Of a stretch of 64,000 bases of DNA, positions 8,929-18,412 are shown in pieces. This DNA comes from Coleofasciculaceae cyanobacterium (lineage in GTDB: Bacteria; Cyanobacteriota; Cyanobacteriia; Cyanobacteriales; Xenococcaceae). Both the position numbers and the translations under genes were made by a program. The notes under the pieces were generated by a model that saw nothing but the letters and a program-made list of their open reading frames with translations, was not told where the DNA came from and did not search any database. Every line of letters begins with the position of its first letter. The first letter of the stretch is position 1. The stretch lies in contig DATNPK010000098.1 of NCBI GenBank assembly GCA_036703275.1, positions 1-64,000 of the forward strand, in the 5' to 3' direction.

Positions 8929-9276
8929 TTAGAGGCGATCGGTGATAGACGAGTTGAGATTTTGATTTGGGGTGTTCAATTTGGTGGCTCTTGTAGTTGC
9001 ACGACTGGTTTCAACCCCAGCAGCGATCGCGTCTTTCAAGCGATCTAACGTACCTTCCCAATTATTTAAGGTAGCCTCGGATAGACGATCTGCCTGGAAC
9101 TGAATACTGGCGGTTAAATCTTCGGCTATGTCTGGTAAAGCATCAGCCGACTTTCTCAGAACTTTCCTAGTTTCTTTGCCTGTACGTGGTGCAATTAGCA
9201 GTCCTAATACTGTGCCGAGTGCACTACCAATCATCAATCCGCCGATAAGAACTCCTGTGGGATTTTGCTTCGACAT
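8929..9276 (-). CDS. YtxH-like protein
   Basis: A 115-residue protein with the YtxH signature: a glycine-rich N-terminal membrane segment (GVLIGGLMIGSALGTVLGLL) followed directly by IAPRTGKETRKVLRKSA, then an alpha-helical charged tail. YtxH proteins are linked to general stress responses in firmicutes; their function in cyanobacteria is unknown. It lies 32 bases upstream of the DUF948 gene and is very likely co-transcribed with it. Confidence 0.82.
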   Translation of the reverse strand: MSKQNPTGVLIGGLMIGSALGTVLGLLIAPRTGKETRKVLRKSADALPDIAEDLTASIQFQADRLSEATLNNWEGTLDRLKDAIAAGVETSRATTRATKLNTPNQNLNSSITDRL

Positions 9277-9494
9277 AGTATCTCTTCCCGATTTGATTAA
9301 GTTAAGCTTACCAGTTGAATTCAGCGATCGAGCTATTAATTAGCACTCGATTCAATGCAACTATCTTGATAAAACTATCGGGTAGAATAGCAAATGCAGT
9401 GAAATTCAATCTGATACCTAGATTATAGATAAATCAAGCAAAATCATCATGTTTTTAAAATAACAATCAACGATAGATATGTCTGGCTACTTTA

Positions 9495-10502
9495 ATGAAT
9501 CAACTACATAACGCCTTTACTTTATTTTTAAGTTTACTGGTGGAAGCGATGCCCTTTTTGTTGCTGGGAGTATTGCTTTCAAGTTCTCTATTATTTTTGG
9601 TTAATGAAAAACAATTAATTGCCCGCTTACCAAAAAATCCTTTTTTGGGCGCAGTTGTAGGTAGCTGTGTCGGCTTTTTATTTCCTGTCTGTGAATGTGG
9701 GAATGTTCCTGTAGCTAGAAGATTATTATTAACAGGGGTTTCTCCTTCCGTTGCCATATCGTTCCTATTAGCAGCACCAACGATTAATCCCATCGTAATT
9801 TGGTCTACTTGGGTGGCTTTTGGCGATCGCCCTAGTATCGTAATTTTTCGAGTATTGTTTTCTTGGACGATTGCGACTACAGTTGGCTATGTTTTTAGTA
9901 TTCAAACAGACGTGCGCTTCCTGCTGCAAGATTCCTTTGCCAAAAAATTAAAGCCAGTTAATTATGAGCGCCCAGAAACAGCTCAATTAATATCGCCGTT
10001 GTTGCAGTCTGGTAGTTTTATAATTGAACAAGGTCAATCTTTACCTTTGGCAAGTTATTGGTCAACAACGGTAGATAAGAAACAAACATCAGATTTAAAA
10101 TCTAAATTGCCACTTTTTTTAAATAACGTACTACAAGAATTTAGTGAACTGGGTGGAATGTTAGTTTTTGGTAGTGCGATCGCGGCAATTATTCAAGTTT
10201 TTGTCCCTCGCGAACTGGTTTTAAGTCTTGGTCAAGATACGATAACTTCTATTTTGGCAATGATGTTGTTGGCAGCAATTGTTTCTATTTGTTCGACAGT
10301 TGATTCTTTTTTTGCCTTGTCTTTTGCTTCTACCTTTACTAGTAGTTCTTTATTAGCTTTTTTAGTATTTGGTCCTACTATAGACATCAAGAGTATTGGT
10401 TTGATGGCATCAATTTTTAAACCGAAGATAATTGTTTATATTCTGACGCTAATTGCTCAATTAACTTTTATTTTTACTTTAGCCTACAGTTACTTTTTCT
10501 AA
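9495..10502 (+). CDS. YraQ/DUF318-type permease
   Basis: A 335-residue membrane protein with about eight spans. The N-terminal FLFPVCECGNVPVARRLL, with the CEC pair, and the paired core loops with AAPTINPIVIWSTW are diagnostic of the ArsP-like DUF318/YraQ permeases. The internal ICSTVDSFFALSFAST is the matching loop of the second half. The related ArsP exports organoarsenicals; the substrate here is unknown. The next gene starts two bases after the stop and is its usual partner. Confidence 0.88.
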   Translation: MNQLHNAFTLFLSLLVEAMPFLLLGVLLSSSLLFLVNEKQLIARLPKNPFLGAVVGSCVGFLFPVCECGNVPVARRLLLTGVSPSVAISFLLAAPTINPIVIWSTWVAFGDRPSIVIFRVLFSWTIATTVGYVFSIQTDVRFLLQDSFAKKLKPVNYERPETAQLISPLLQSGSFIIEQGQSLPLASYWSTTVDKKQTSDLKSKLPLFLNNVLQEFSELGGMLVFGSAIAAIIQVFVPRELVLSLGQDTITSILAMMLLAAIVSICSTVDSFFALSFASTFTSSSLLAFLVFGPTIDIKSIGLMASIFKPKIIVYILTLIAQLTFIFTLAYSYFF

Positions 10503-10503
10503 C

Positions 10504-11364
10504 ATGGTTAATTGGTACTGTGCCGACGGTAATGACTCAGAAATATTGTTATACATAATGATTCCAGATAAGCCAATAAGATCTAATTCTCCCCAAAATA
10601 AACATAATTTCCCCTTAGTCTGGATAGATGGATTGGCTTTATTAAGTTGGGGAATTTTGTTACTCAAATATGCCATCACAGGACAGTACAAATTATTGAT
10701 TCACCCAAATTACTATGGCTTGGTATTAGGTAGCGGAATCCTGTTGATGGCTTTAGGTATGCTCAAAGTAAAATTAATTTTGGCTGGTAACTATGGAAAC
10801 ATCAGCGAACATATTAGTCTTTTGCCGCCTGGTTTTGGCAGCAGCTTATTGTTAATAGTTGCGATCGCTGGGTTATTAATTCCGCCCCAAGTTCTAACCA
10901 GTCAAACTGCCCTTAAACGGGGAATTAGCGATATTTCTCTGAGTAGTTCTCAACCCCAGGCTTTCCGTGTGGCAACTAAGCCCGAGGCGCGATCGCTAAT
11001 TGATTGGATTAGGACAATTAACGCCTATCCCGAACCCGATGCTTATAGCGGGCAACCAGCTAATGTCAGTGGTTTTGTGCTGCATTTAGAGGAACTTCCC
11101 GATAATTACCTCATGCTGTCTCGGTTTGTGATTACCTGTTGTGCGGTGGATGCATATCCCATTGGCATTCCTGTCCAATTAGCAACTAACCGTAGTGATT
11201 ATCCTCCCGACACTTGGTTAGAAATTCAAGGTGAAATGATCGCAGAAACAATATCAAGTAGAGATCGCTTAGACTCCAACGTCACCAAAAAACGTTCTGT
11301 GGTTTTAGCAGCCAAATCAATTACAACTATTCCTACTCCTGCCGATCCTTATAGTTACAAATAA
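10504..11364 (+). CDS. TIGR03943-type membrane partner of the permease
   Basis: A 286-residue protein with three to four N-terminal membrane spans and a C-terminal globular domain carrying NVSGFVLH, LMLSRFVITCCAVDAYPIG and WLEIQGEM. The CCAVDA motif is typical of TIGR03943 proteins, which accompany YraQ permeases. It starts one base after the permease stop; an in-frame ATG at 10558 is another possible start. The pair probably forms a two-part transport complex. Confidence 0.85.
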   Translation: MVNWYCADGNDSEILLYIMIPDKPIRSNSPQNKHNFPLVWIDGLALLSWGILLLKYAITGQYKLLIHPNYYGLVLGSGILLMALGMLKVKLILAGNYGNISEHISLLPPGFGSSLLLIVAIAGLLIPPQVLTSQTALKRGISDISLSSSQPQAFRVATKPEARSLIDWIRTINAYPEPDAYSGQPANVSGFVLHLEELPDNYLMLSRFVITCCAVDAYPIGIPVQLATNRSDYPPDTWLEIQGEMIAETISSRDRLDSNVTKKRSVVLAAKSITTIPTPADPYSYK

Positions 11365-11368
11365 GCCT

Positions 11369-12823
11369 ATGAAGACAGAAAAGCAATTACAACCAATCGA
11401 TCGGCTAGCGATCGGCTTAATTATAGTCTTGGCTTTAATTATGGGATTATTAATCTGGGGCGATAGTGCTTGCGATCGCAACTGCATTTTTAATTCTGGG
11501 GCGAAAGTCAGTGATTTTAATTGGCAAAATAAAACTATAGGCAGGGAAGATCGCGCTTTTGTCTTGAGTTTTAATCGCCCCATGGATCATGCTAGCGTGG
11601 AACAAAATTTAAGTATTACGCCTCCTCTGGCTGGTAAGATTAGCTGGTCTGGTTTAAGACTGGCTTATACTTTAAAATCTCCTGCACCCTACGGGGAAAC
11701 TTATCAGGTATCATTAGCAGGTGCAACAGACAGATTCACTAATCAAAAACAAGCAGGAAAAACAATCGCGCCTTTTGAGGGCGAATTTCGTAGTCGCGAT
11801 CGCGCTTTTGCCTATATTGGTACTCAAGGGGTAGAAAAAGGAAAGTTAATTCTGTTTAATTGGACGCAACAGCAACCACAAATACTTACTCCTGATAATT
11901 TAACCGTATTTGATTTTGAACCTTATTCTCAAGGCGATCGCATTCTATTTTCTGCTGCTGACACCAAGCTAGGTATCAAGGGAATTCAAAATTTGCAACT
12001 CTACAGGGTAAATACAGGTTTGAATGTTAAACCAGCGAATAACCTAAGAGTAGAATTAATCTTAGATAATCAGAAGTATCAAAATAACAAGTTTGATTTA
12101 GCACAAGATGGCGAGACAATTGTGGTGCAGAGACTTAACCGTAACAACCCTACCGAATACGGCTTATGGATGATTGTCGATCATCAGCCAGCACAACTAA
12201 TAACTGACGAGCAAATTGGCGATTTTTTAATTGCACCAGATAGTCAAACTGTAGCAGTGGCACAGGGCGAAGGTATTGCTTTATTGCCTTTAGAAGCCGA
12301 TGCTCAACCTCTAGACTTCTTGCCTAGATTTGGTCAAGTTCTAGACTTTACTGCTGATGGTACGGGAGCAGCAATGATTGACTATAATACCGATAAAGCC
12401 AAGTTACGCTACACGCGATCGCTATTCTATGTCAACACTCAGGGAATCCAAAAAGAACTCTTAAATACCGCTGGTTCAATTCAAAATTGTCAGTTCGATC
12501 CCACAGCAACCCATCTCTACTGTTGGTTAACCGAATTGAAAACAGGAAAGGAATATATTGAACAACCTTACATAGCCGAAATCGATCTCAAAACTAAGCA
12601 AACTAGAACTCTTGTATCTTTGACAGACTATCAAGATAGTAAATTGAGTATTGCACCAGATGGATTGGGAATTCTTTTTGAGCGATCGCTTTCTAATTCA
12701 GTTACCGATTCTCAAAGTAATAAAAGTCTTTGGTTGCTGATCCCTTCTGACGAACAAGCAAATTCTATATCTAATGCCGAACAATTGCCCTTTATGGGTT
12801 TTCGTCCCCAGTGGTTACCGTGA
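11369..12823 (+). CDS. Membrane-anchored protein with Ig-like and propeller-like regions
   Basis: A 484-residue protein. Residues 12-30 form one membrane anchor, followed by an Ig-like domain of the SbsA type, with FVLSFNRPMDHASVEQNLSI then PFEGEF. The rest carries repeated strands like a WD40/TolB beta propeller, with DGETIVVQRL, LIAPDSQTVAVAQGEG and SIAPDGLGILFERS. It is likely exposed outside the cytoplasmic membrane. It follows the permease pair by four bases, so it may belong to the same transport function, but this is inferred only from position. Confidence 0.75.
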   Translation: MKTEKQLQPIDRLAIGLIIVLALIMGLLIWGDSACDRNCIFNSGAKVSDFNWQNKTIGREDRAFVLSFNRPMDHASVEQNLSITPPLAGKISWSGLRLAYTLKSPAPYGETYQVSLAGATDRFTNQKQAGKTIAPFEGEFRSRDRAFAYIGTQGVEKGKLILFNWTQQQPQILTPDNLTVFDFEPYSQGDRILFSAADTKLGIKGIQNLQLYRVNTGLNVKPANNLRVELILDNQKYQNNKFDLAQDGETIVVQRLNRNNPTEYGLWMIVDHQPAQLITDEQIGDFLIAPDSQTVAVAQGEGIALLPLEADAQPLDFLPRFGQVLDFTADGTGAAMIDYNTDKAKLRYTRSLFYVNTQGIQKELLNTAGSIQNCQFDPTATHLYCWLTELKTGKEYIEQPYIAEIDLKTKQTRTLVSLTDYQDSKLSIAPDGLGILFERSLSNSVTDSQSNKSLWLLIPSDEQANSISNAEQLPFMGFRPQWLP

Positions 12824-12835
12824 AAATGGTGTTAA

Positions 12836-13597
12836 ATGACTAGTAAAATTGTAATCTGTATACCAATCGCTTTAAATACTAGACAGGAAATTGCTTCTGC
12901 TTTAAAAAATAAGTATGGTATGGATTATGTGTTTATTGGTCGAGTCTTGCGATCGCAATTCACGAATGAAAGTTGTGAAATTGATATCTGCAAAGTAAAC
13001 TGCATAAGCGATCGCGCGTGGACACAGTTCAATCGCGATGCTAGTCTGGCTGATGCTTTTAAAATTGCAGGAAATAAAATTAATGCCACCACGCTACAAA
13101 AAATAAATCATCATCGAGTTATTTATCTAATCTCTACCAATACAGGATACGATGCTTGTCTCAAAATTGCTAAATTTGCTCAAGTTTTGCTCGAGATTGG
13201 GGGATTTGCGATTAAAGTAGAGTCGGCAGGAATTGCCCATGAAAAGGACAGGTGGTTAGCTAATTATGATTCCGATGATGTGTTTGATATCTATTCTCTG
13301 TTTGTAGCGTTAATCCAAGGAGACGATTATTACTACTCCTGTGGGATGCACAACTTTAGTAAAGCTGATGTGGCGCTAGATTTTAGCCAAGATACTGGTT
13401 TAGCGATTTATGTAATGAATGTATTTAATTACTATCGTTTAACTGAATCGCCCATTTTGCAAGACGGACATACCTTTCAACCTGATATTGCATCGCCAAC
13501 CTATCAAATAGAGTGGATACAAGATGATCGATGTGAAACGGATAGTCCGCTATTTAACTCTTATGGAAGATGGTATCTATACCCGCTTCGCGATTAG
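12836..13597 (+). CDS. DUF4261-like protein
   Basis: A 253-residue soluble protein. The C-terminal half, with IYSLFVALIQGDDYYYSCGMHNFSK in the middle, resembles DUF4261, whose members share a SCGMH motif; the N-terminal half is less familiar. It starts 12 bases after the preceding gene and appears to end that four-gene run. Function is unknown. Confidence 0.65.
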   Translation: MTSKIVICIPIALNTRQEIASALKNKYGMDYVFIGRVLRSQFTNESCEIDICKVNCISDRAWTQFNRDASLADAFKIAGNKINATTLQKINHHRVIYLISTNTGYDACLKIAKFAQVLLEIGGFAIKVESAGIAHEKDRWLANYDSDDVFDIYSLFVALIQGDDYYYSCGMHNFSKADVALDFSQDTGLAIYVMNVFNYYRLTESPILQDGHTFQPDIASPTYQIEWIQDDRCETDSPLFNSYGRWYLYPLRD

Positions 13598-13638
13598 CTT
13601 TTAGTTAATTCACAATAGCGATATTTGTCATCTAATCA

Positions 13639-14697
13639 TTAATTGATTTCTTCGCTCATAACCTTCAGTCGGACAATTTGCTCTCCTGCTTCATCTAATG
13701 GCACTTCAATAATTTCACTAGTCAGAGATTCCAAACAGGTTAAAAGCGATCGCAAATGAGGATTAGATGCCCCCGTTTCTACATACAGGCGATCGGCAGC
13801 GTTACTCATGCGTTTCCAGGTAGTATAAAGTTTGCCTACAGTTTGTTCTAGAGTAGTGGCTTGCTTAACTAAATCCGCAGCAGTGTTGATACAGTCTAAT
13901 CTGAGAGCTTCTTCTAAGGCTAATTCCATATCTACTGCCTTATCCCGCAAAGTTTGCACCTGGGCAGCGGCATCAAGATATTTTGCTAGGTTTTTTGCCT
14001 CAGCAGTCATCATTTTGACCGTATCAATATCGGGGCTTTCGGCAATTTCTTTTTTAATCTCGATCAAATGAGAGTCGGGTAACTTTTCCATTTCCCTGAC
14101 TAAAGGAGCAAGATGACGGGCAGGTAACGAGCCTTCGGCTGCCTTTTCTTTAATCTCGTCAGGGAGTAATTCTGAACTCATTGCCGTCCATTCATCTCCT
14201 AGCTGCTTGACTTCACGGCGAGTAATGCGATCGCCTTTTTGAGCAGCTTCACTAACTAGCTGTTGAATTTCTGGGGCAGATTTAGCGGTTTCCACAAATG
14301 CCCGTTTACTAAAATTATTAATATTTTCAGCATCTAAAACTCCATCTGCCAATAGCGTATCGGCACTGTTTGCCAGTTGAATCAGAGCATAAGCCTGAGA
14401 TTTAGTAATTTCTCGATCTTTCAACCAGTTAAGAAACCCTGCTCCTCTACCTTCCCCACCCTTCTTTTCGCGATCTCTAACCGAGCGTAATACCCGTCCA
14501 CGCCAAATATCTGTCTGAAGATCGAAGCGATCGCATATTTTCCAAATCGTATCCAATTGATGTTGAAACTCCGATTCTTGAATGGCTTCATCTTCTGGAT
14601 CTGGCAAATCAAAATTAAAATCTGCGGGAATCTCTAAAGCAGCAACAATCTCTTCCTTAGAAATTCCATTTTCATTAACTAGGCTAGCTTCACTCAT
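13639..14697 (-). CDS. Predicted helical DNA-associated protein, DUF3102-like segment
   Basis: A 352-residue, almost entirely alpha-helical acidic protein. Residues around 75-100 (FLNWLKDREITKSQAYALIQ) resemble the DUF3102/Noc-type segment in which a helix-turn-helix reads the word sYsqAyrLm. The C-terminal part has long coiled-coil stretches. That suggests a chromosome-binding or regulatory role, but I do not recognise the protein by name. The ATG at 14697 is preferred over a TTG three codons upstream. Confidence 0.6.
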   Translation of the reverse strand: MSEASLVNENGISKEEIVAALEIPADFNFDLPDPEDEAIQESEFQHQLDTIWKICDRFDLQTDIWRGRVLRSVRDREKKGGEGRGAGFLNWLKDREITKSQAYALIQLANSADTLLADGVLDAENINNFSKRAFVETAKSAPEIQQLVSEAAQKGDRITRREVKQLGDEWTAMSSELLPDEIKEKAAEGSLPARHLAPLVREMEKLPDSHLIEIKKEIAESPDIDTVKMMTAEAKNLAKYLDAAAQVQTLRDKAVDMELALEEALRLDCINTAADLVKQATTLEQTVGKLYTTWKRMSNAADRLYVETGASNPHLRSLLTCLESLTSEIIEVPLDEAGEQIVRLKVMSEEIN

Positions 14698-14857
14698 GCA
14701 GGGCAAAATATAGGAGTAAAAAGCAGGTTAACACAGATCGAGACGCGCTATCGAAACGATCTTCACTTAAGCTATTATGCCAAACAAGCAACAGCTAGCA
14801 AAGTCGAGAGCGTTAGCAGTTAAGAAGTTCAGGGTATTATGATTGATAGCAACTTAA

Positions 14858-14986
14858 TTAAACTTCGAGACAATAAACATAACCTTTGCTTCGATATTGA
14901 AAAATTTTGTGGTCACGAGTTAATAAAATTAAATTATTAATCCTGGCAGTAGATCCTTTAAATATGCAGAAAGATTTACCCCGATC
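14858..14986 (-). pseudogene. Fragment of a PIN-domain (VapC-like) toxin
   Basis: Read on the minus strand, about 42 codons without a start end in STARINNLILLTRDHKI then FQYRSKGYVYCLEV and a stop. This is the usual C-terminus of PIN-domain toxins (the ILVTRD strand plus the GYV-x-CL end). The frame is closed by a stop about 40 codons upstream, so the catalytic N-terminal half is missing. Parts of the surrounding 14698-15210 gap hold nothing else that I can read. Confidence 0.5.
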
Positions 14987-15210
14987 TTTTCAAGTCAATT
15001 TTGTTAAATAAAGAGAAGCCATCTATTTATCAGCGATCGCCAATTATTTCTAGCGCATCGATCGAAAAACATAGTAAGTAAAGCGATTATAGCGATCGCT
15101 CTGACTATCAAAAAGCAATTACACTTAAAATCTGATTGCTATATATATTTTGTCAAAATTGGAGACAGCATATAATTAACTAAGCAAGAAGCAAGAAACA
15201 CAAAACTCCC

Positions 15211-15447
15211 ATGGCATATCACGTTACCGCAGACTACGCCAGTGAAAACTTTGAGGAAATTATTCAACGAGCTAATATCGAAGCTGAAGGAGTAACAATC
15301 GTCAAAAATAATAAAAGCTTTGTACTAATCGATTAAGAAGAATTAGAAGCCTTAGTTAAAACTGCTGAGTTGCTTCAAGTACCTAGCATATTGACAGATA
15401 TAGCTCAAGCTAGGAAAGAACACAAACTTAGTAGCTCAACCGATTGA
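15211..15447 (+). pseudogene. Phd/YefM-type antitoxin with internal stop
   Basis: ATG at 15211 opens MAYHVTADYASENFEEIIQR and IVKNNKSFVLID, then a TAA at 15334, then EELEALVKTAELLQVPSIL and TDIAQARKEHKL in the same frame to a TGA at 15445. The two halves together give the normal size and motifs of a Phd antitoxin; a CAA glutamine codon would restore it with one base. The partner toxin is absent. The last codons overlap the next broken gene. Confidence 0.75.
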
Positions 15448-16102
15448 ATTTAAACTGCCTATTCCTAGTTATCTTAATGTTCCTAATTTGCCAGAAGGCT
15501 ATTCAGAATTACAGTTAGAGGGATTAAATCATATTTACTCTCGCTGGGAATCTGTTAATTGTAATCTTGCTCAAGCTATTTGGAACATTCACGACGGAGA
15601 ACATTTTGCGGGTACTCACAAAGATACCATGCTGTCTAAAGAGATAGAAATAAACAATCTGACTCAAAACGAGCATCAATTATCCTGGCAGCTTATTCTA
15701 CATAAAAGAAACGATCGCGCAGTCAAAAATCATAAAATGAACCTGCTGGTAGAAAAAGTATTTGCTCAAAGTTTCAATACCTTTTTACCAAGTTTGGCAG
15801 TTGTCACCTTAGATTACCGAGGAAAAATAATTGTGGGCATTGTCACCATGTATTCAGAGTCGCCCCAGCAAGTTAGATTATGCCTAGATAGTTACACAGA
15901 TATAGATTTTAGCTGGTGGCAAAAACTAATTAGGTTGCCCCAGTTGGCAAATCTATTTCGCGATCGCTTAATCTTTGAAGATATAGCTATTTTGGAAAAT
16001 CTCTATGAAACATTTGATCACAAGATTATCCTCAAAAATGATACTCCAGCAGAATTAGCGATGAATTATCTGCAAACTTGGTCTGATTTATCGCTTAAAT
16101 AA
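15422..16102 (+). pseudogene. Rieske-type oxygenase, catalytic domain only
   Basis: The coding signal runs from about 15422 (TNLVAQPIEFKLPIPSY) to a TAA at 16100. No ATG starts it; a TTG at 15488 would give 204 residues. It contains NCNLAQAIWNIHDGEHFAGTH, whose D-x2-H-x4-H arrangement is the non-heme iron site of Rieske ring hydroxylases, and a family-like end with FEDIAILENL and LKNDTPAELAMNYL. The N-terminal Rieske [2Fe-2S] domain (CxH...CxxH) is missing; the antitoxin pseudogene lies where it should be. The family call rests on a short motif, so it is moderate. Confidence 0.5.
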
Positions 16103-16156
16103 AACTACAATACCTCTTGAGAATATTTAAAGAAGCGATCGTTTTTGTCTACTTAA

Positions 16157-16343
16157 TTATCGCAAACGCCCCATTTCTTGATATTCTTCTAAGACCATAG
16201 CGAAAAGATTATTTAATTCTGCTCTTGCTGCTTGGCGAAGTTTTTCCCCAAGCATGACATCCTTCAATTGCAGAAACATATGCCACAAAAGTATTATTAT
16301 CGTCGGGACGAATAACGACTGTATAATTTTGCAGGGAGTTCAT
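16157..16343 (-). pseudogene. Frameshifted HicB-type antitoxin
   Basis: Minus strand ATG at 16343 gives NSLQNYTVVIRPDDNNTFVA and YVSAIEGCHAWGKT. The frame then shifts and the expected remainder, RAELNNLFAMVLEEYQEMG, is read in another frame to a stop at 16157. The total length of 187 bases is one more than a multiple of three, so a single inserted base explains the break. No HicA partner is present here. Confidence 0.7.
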
Positions 16344-16376
16344 TAGTTACTCAATATAAAACTAAAAATCATATTT

Positions 16377-16460
16377 TCAATTATAAAGAGCTTTGATGAA
16401 TCTATAGTCAATAGTCTCTTCCCCCAAGTCAAGAATGCGATCGCCTTCCAAATCTATGCT
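16377..16460 (-). pseudogene. Possible C-terminal coding remnant
   Basis: About 27 open codons without a start read IDLEGDRILDLGEETIDYRF then IKALYN and a TGA. The composition looks like real protein rather than noise, but I do not recognise the family. It fits with the other broken genes around it. Confidence 0.3.
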
Positions 16461-16600
16461 TTATACTAAATAAGGTATATTAACTAACAATTTAATGTTG
16501 GAAAACCAATTTACTTAATTGGCACTTCTAAAGAAGATATTGCCAATTTCACTATAATAAATAGTGATTTCACCCATGTGATCTACCTATTTAAATAGAC

Positions 16601-16849
16601 ATGACTATAAAATTATCTAAAGTTAAAAAACAGCAGTTGAGCGAATCAATCAAGCGATACTTTGAAGAAAAACTCGATGAAGAAATTGGCGATCTCAAGG
16701 CTTGACTATTTCTTGAGTTTTGTTTACAAGAAATCTGTCCTAGCGTTTATAATCAAGCAATTATCCATGCAAGATCTTTTATGGAAGATAAATTAAGCGA
16801 TCTTGAAAATACTTGCTACAAACCAGAGTTTAATTATTGGCAAAAGTAA
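16601..16849 (+). pseudogene. DUF2164 protein with internal stop
   Basis: ATG at 16601 gives TIKLSKVKKQQLSESIKRYF and EEKLDEEIGDLKA, then TGA at 16703, then LFLEFCLQEICPSVYNQAII and a further 30 residues in the same frame to a TAA at 16847. Joined, this is a complete DUF2164 protein of about 82 residues. Family function is unknown. Confidence 0.72.
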
Positions 16850-16901
16850 AGTGGCGTTGCTGAAAAGCAATGGTAAATTTCAAGAAAGTTAAAGTGAATA
16901 A

Positions 16902-17201
16902 TCAAATAGTAAAAGGATAAAGTATCGTCAAAGTCGTCAATCTCTTTTGTCCATCGACAACTTTAGATTTCGATTTATTTATCGGCTTGATTAAAACAAT
17001 ATTGCCAAAAAAATAAGGAGTAATTTTATGGATATCTGTTGATTCATCTCCTAGCGCGTCAATCAAATCTATGAATAACTGTTCTGTTTCTTCAGTTGTC
17101 CAAGCATAAGGACGCTGATAATTGGGAATTTTAAAAACAAAATCATTACTAAAGACTTTTCTGATTGGATATCCCGCACCTTCAATTGTAATCGCCGTCA
17201 T
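16902..17201 (-). pseudogene. N-terminal stub of a DUF262 protein
   Basis: Ninety-nine residues with FKIPNYQRPYAWTTEETEQL and VVDGQKRLTTLTI, the ParB-like nuclease motif region of DUF262 (the GmrS-type domain). Full proteins are usually 500 residues or more; here the frame stops just after the DGQxRLTT motif. The motif itself looks intact (GQK in place of the usual GQQ). Full-length relatives act in phage defence against modified DNA. Confidence 0.75.
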
Positions 17202-17332
17202 AATTACTCAAAAAATATTATTTTGGGTTTCTCTATAAATAGATTTCCCAAAATCAGGTTAGATGAAACATTAGCTAGTTTTAATTAGACTTCGACTAAA
17301 TAATTATCCCTAAAAACAATACTCCAGTTTAA

Positions 17333-18412
17333 TTAATCTCCGAAACAAATACCCAAGCCTCTAGCAGTCTTAACTAAAGTATCTTCAGGATCTACGGCAC
17401 GATAATTTTCAATCGCTTCAGTAATAGGAATACTCGTTACTTGCCTATCTTGCCATGCCACCATGCGATCGTACTTATCCTGAGCAATTAGATCTACTGC
17501 TGCTACCCCAAATGCTGAAGCCAAGATGCGATCTAAAGGGGAAGATATCCCGCCTCGTTGAGTATGTCCTAAAACAGTAACTCGCGTTTCTGCACCGCTT
17601 TTTTCGGTAATTTGTTCGGCTAAGTATTGCCCAATACCCCCTAGGCGACAATCGGCAAAATGACCTTGTTCTAGCACCTCTCCTGCTTCAGTACAGACGG
17701 CTTCGGAGACGACGGCAATGGAATAGTCCTGTCCTCTAGCCTGTCTTTTTTTGATATGTTCACAGATATTTTCAATCTTGTAGGGAATTTCAGGAATCAT
17801 AATCATGTTTGCTCCCCCCGCAATTCCCGCATTGAGGGCAATATGTCCTGCATCTCGACCCATCACTTCGACGATCATCACTCGGCTATGACTGGCGGCA
17901 GTAAAATGGAGGCGATCGAGCGCTTCTGTGGCAATATTCACCGCCGTATCAAAACCAATGGAACGTTCGGTAATACCCACGTCATTATCAATGGTTTTAG
18001 GAATACCCACCAAGTTAATTCCCCCCTGCTGTGCCAGTTTGCGCAAAATAGCTAAACTACCATCTCCACCAATACCGATCAGCGCATCCAAGTCTAGCTG
18101 TTGATATCCTTCAATAATCTCGTTGGAGCGATCGCGTAATTCACCATTAGTCATGGGAAAAGCAAAGGGGTCTCCTTTATTGGTAGTGCCTAAAATAGTT
18201 CCTCCCATCGTCAAGAGGCGATCGACCTGAGTAATATCCAAAGGAATTGCTTCAGGAGGACGAGACATCAAGCCATGAGTTGCCTTGCAAATTCCTAATA
18301 CCTCCCAACCGTAAATATCTACGGCACAGCGAGTTACCGCCCGAATCACCGCATTCAATCCCGCACAGTCACCACCGCTGGTCAAAATACCAATCCGTTT
18401 TCTCTCTGGCAT
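17333..18412 (-). CDS. pfkA: 6-phosphofructokinase
   Basis: A 359-residue PfkA-family kinase of glycolysis. Seen are GILTSGGDCAGLNAVIRAV at the N-terminus, the phosphate-donor loop GIGGDGSLAI, the catalytic PKTIDNDVG, and VEVMGRDAGHIA. The glycine after GGD argues for ATP rather than pyrophosphate as donor. The lysine in PKTIDND, where the E. coli enzyme has glycine, places it in the mixed Gly/Lys subgroup. The length is that of the cyanobacterial long form. It is monocistronic. Confidence 0.95.
   Translation of the reverse strand: MPERKRIGILTSGGDCAGLNAVIRAVTRCAVDIYGWEVLGICKATHGLMSRPPEAIPLDITQVDRLLTMGGTILGTTNKGDPFAFPMTNGELRDRSNEIIEGYQQLDLDALIGIGGDGSLAILRKLAQQGGINLVGIPKTIDNDVGITERSIGFDTAVNIATEALDRLHFTAASHSRVMIVEVMGRDAGHIALNAGIAGGANMIMIPEIPYKIENICEHIKKRQARGQDYSIAVVSEAVCTEAGEVLEQGHFADCRLGGIGQYLAEQITEKSGAETRVTVLGHTQRGGISSPLDRILASAFGVAAVDLIAQDKYDRMVAWQDRQVTSIPITEAIENYRAVDPEDTLVKTARGLGICFGD

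Noticed and set aside
16601-16849. TGA in the DUF2164 gene as selenocysteine or read-through
   Set aside because: The family has no selenoprotein members that I know, the neighbouring Phd stop is TAA, and all genes around are broken. Plain decay is simpler.
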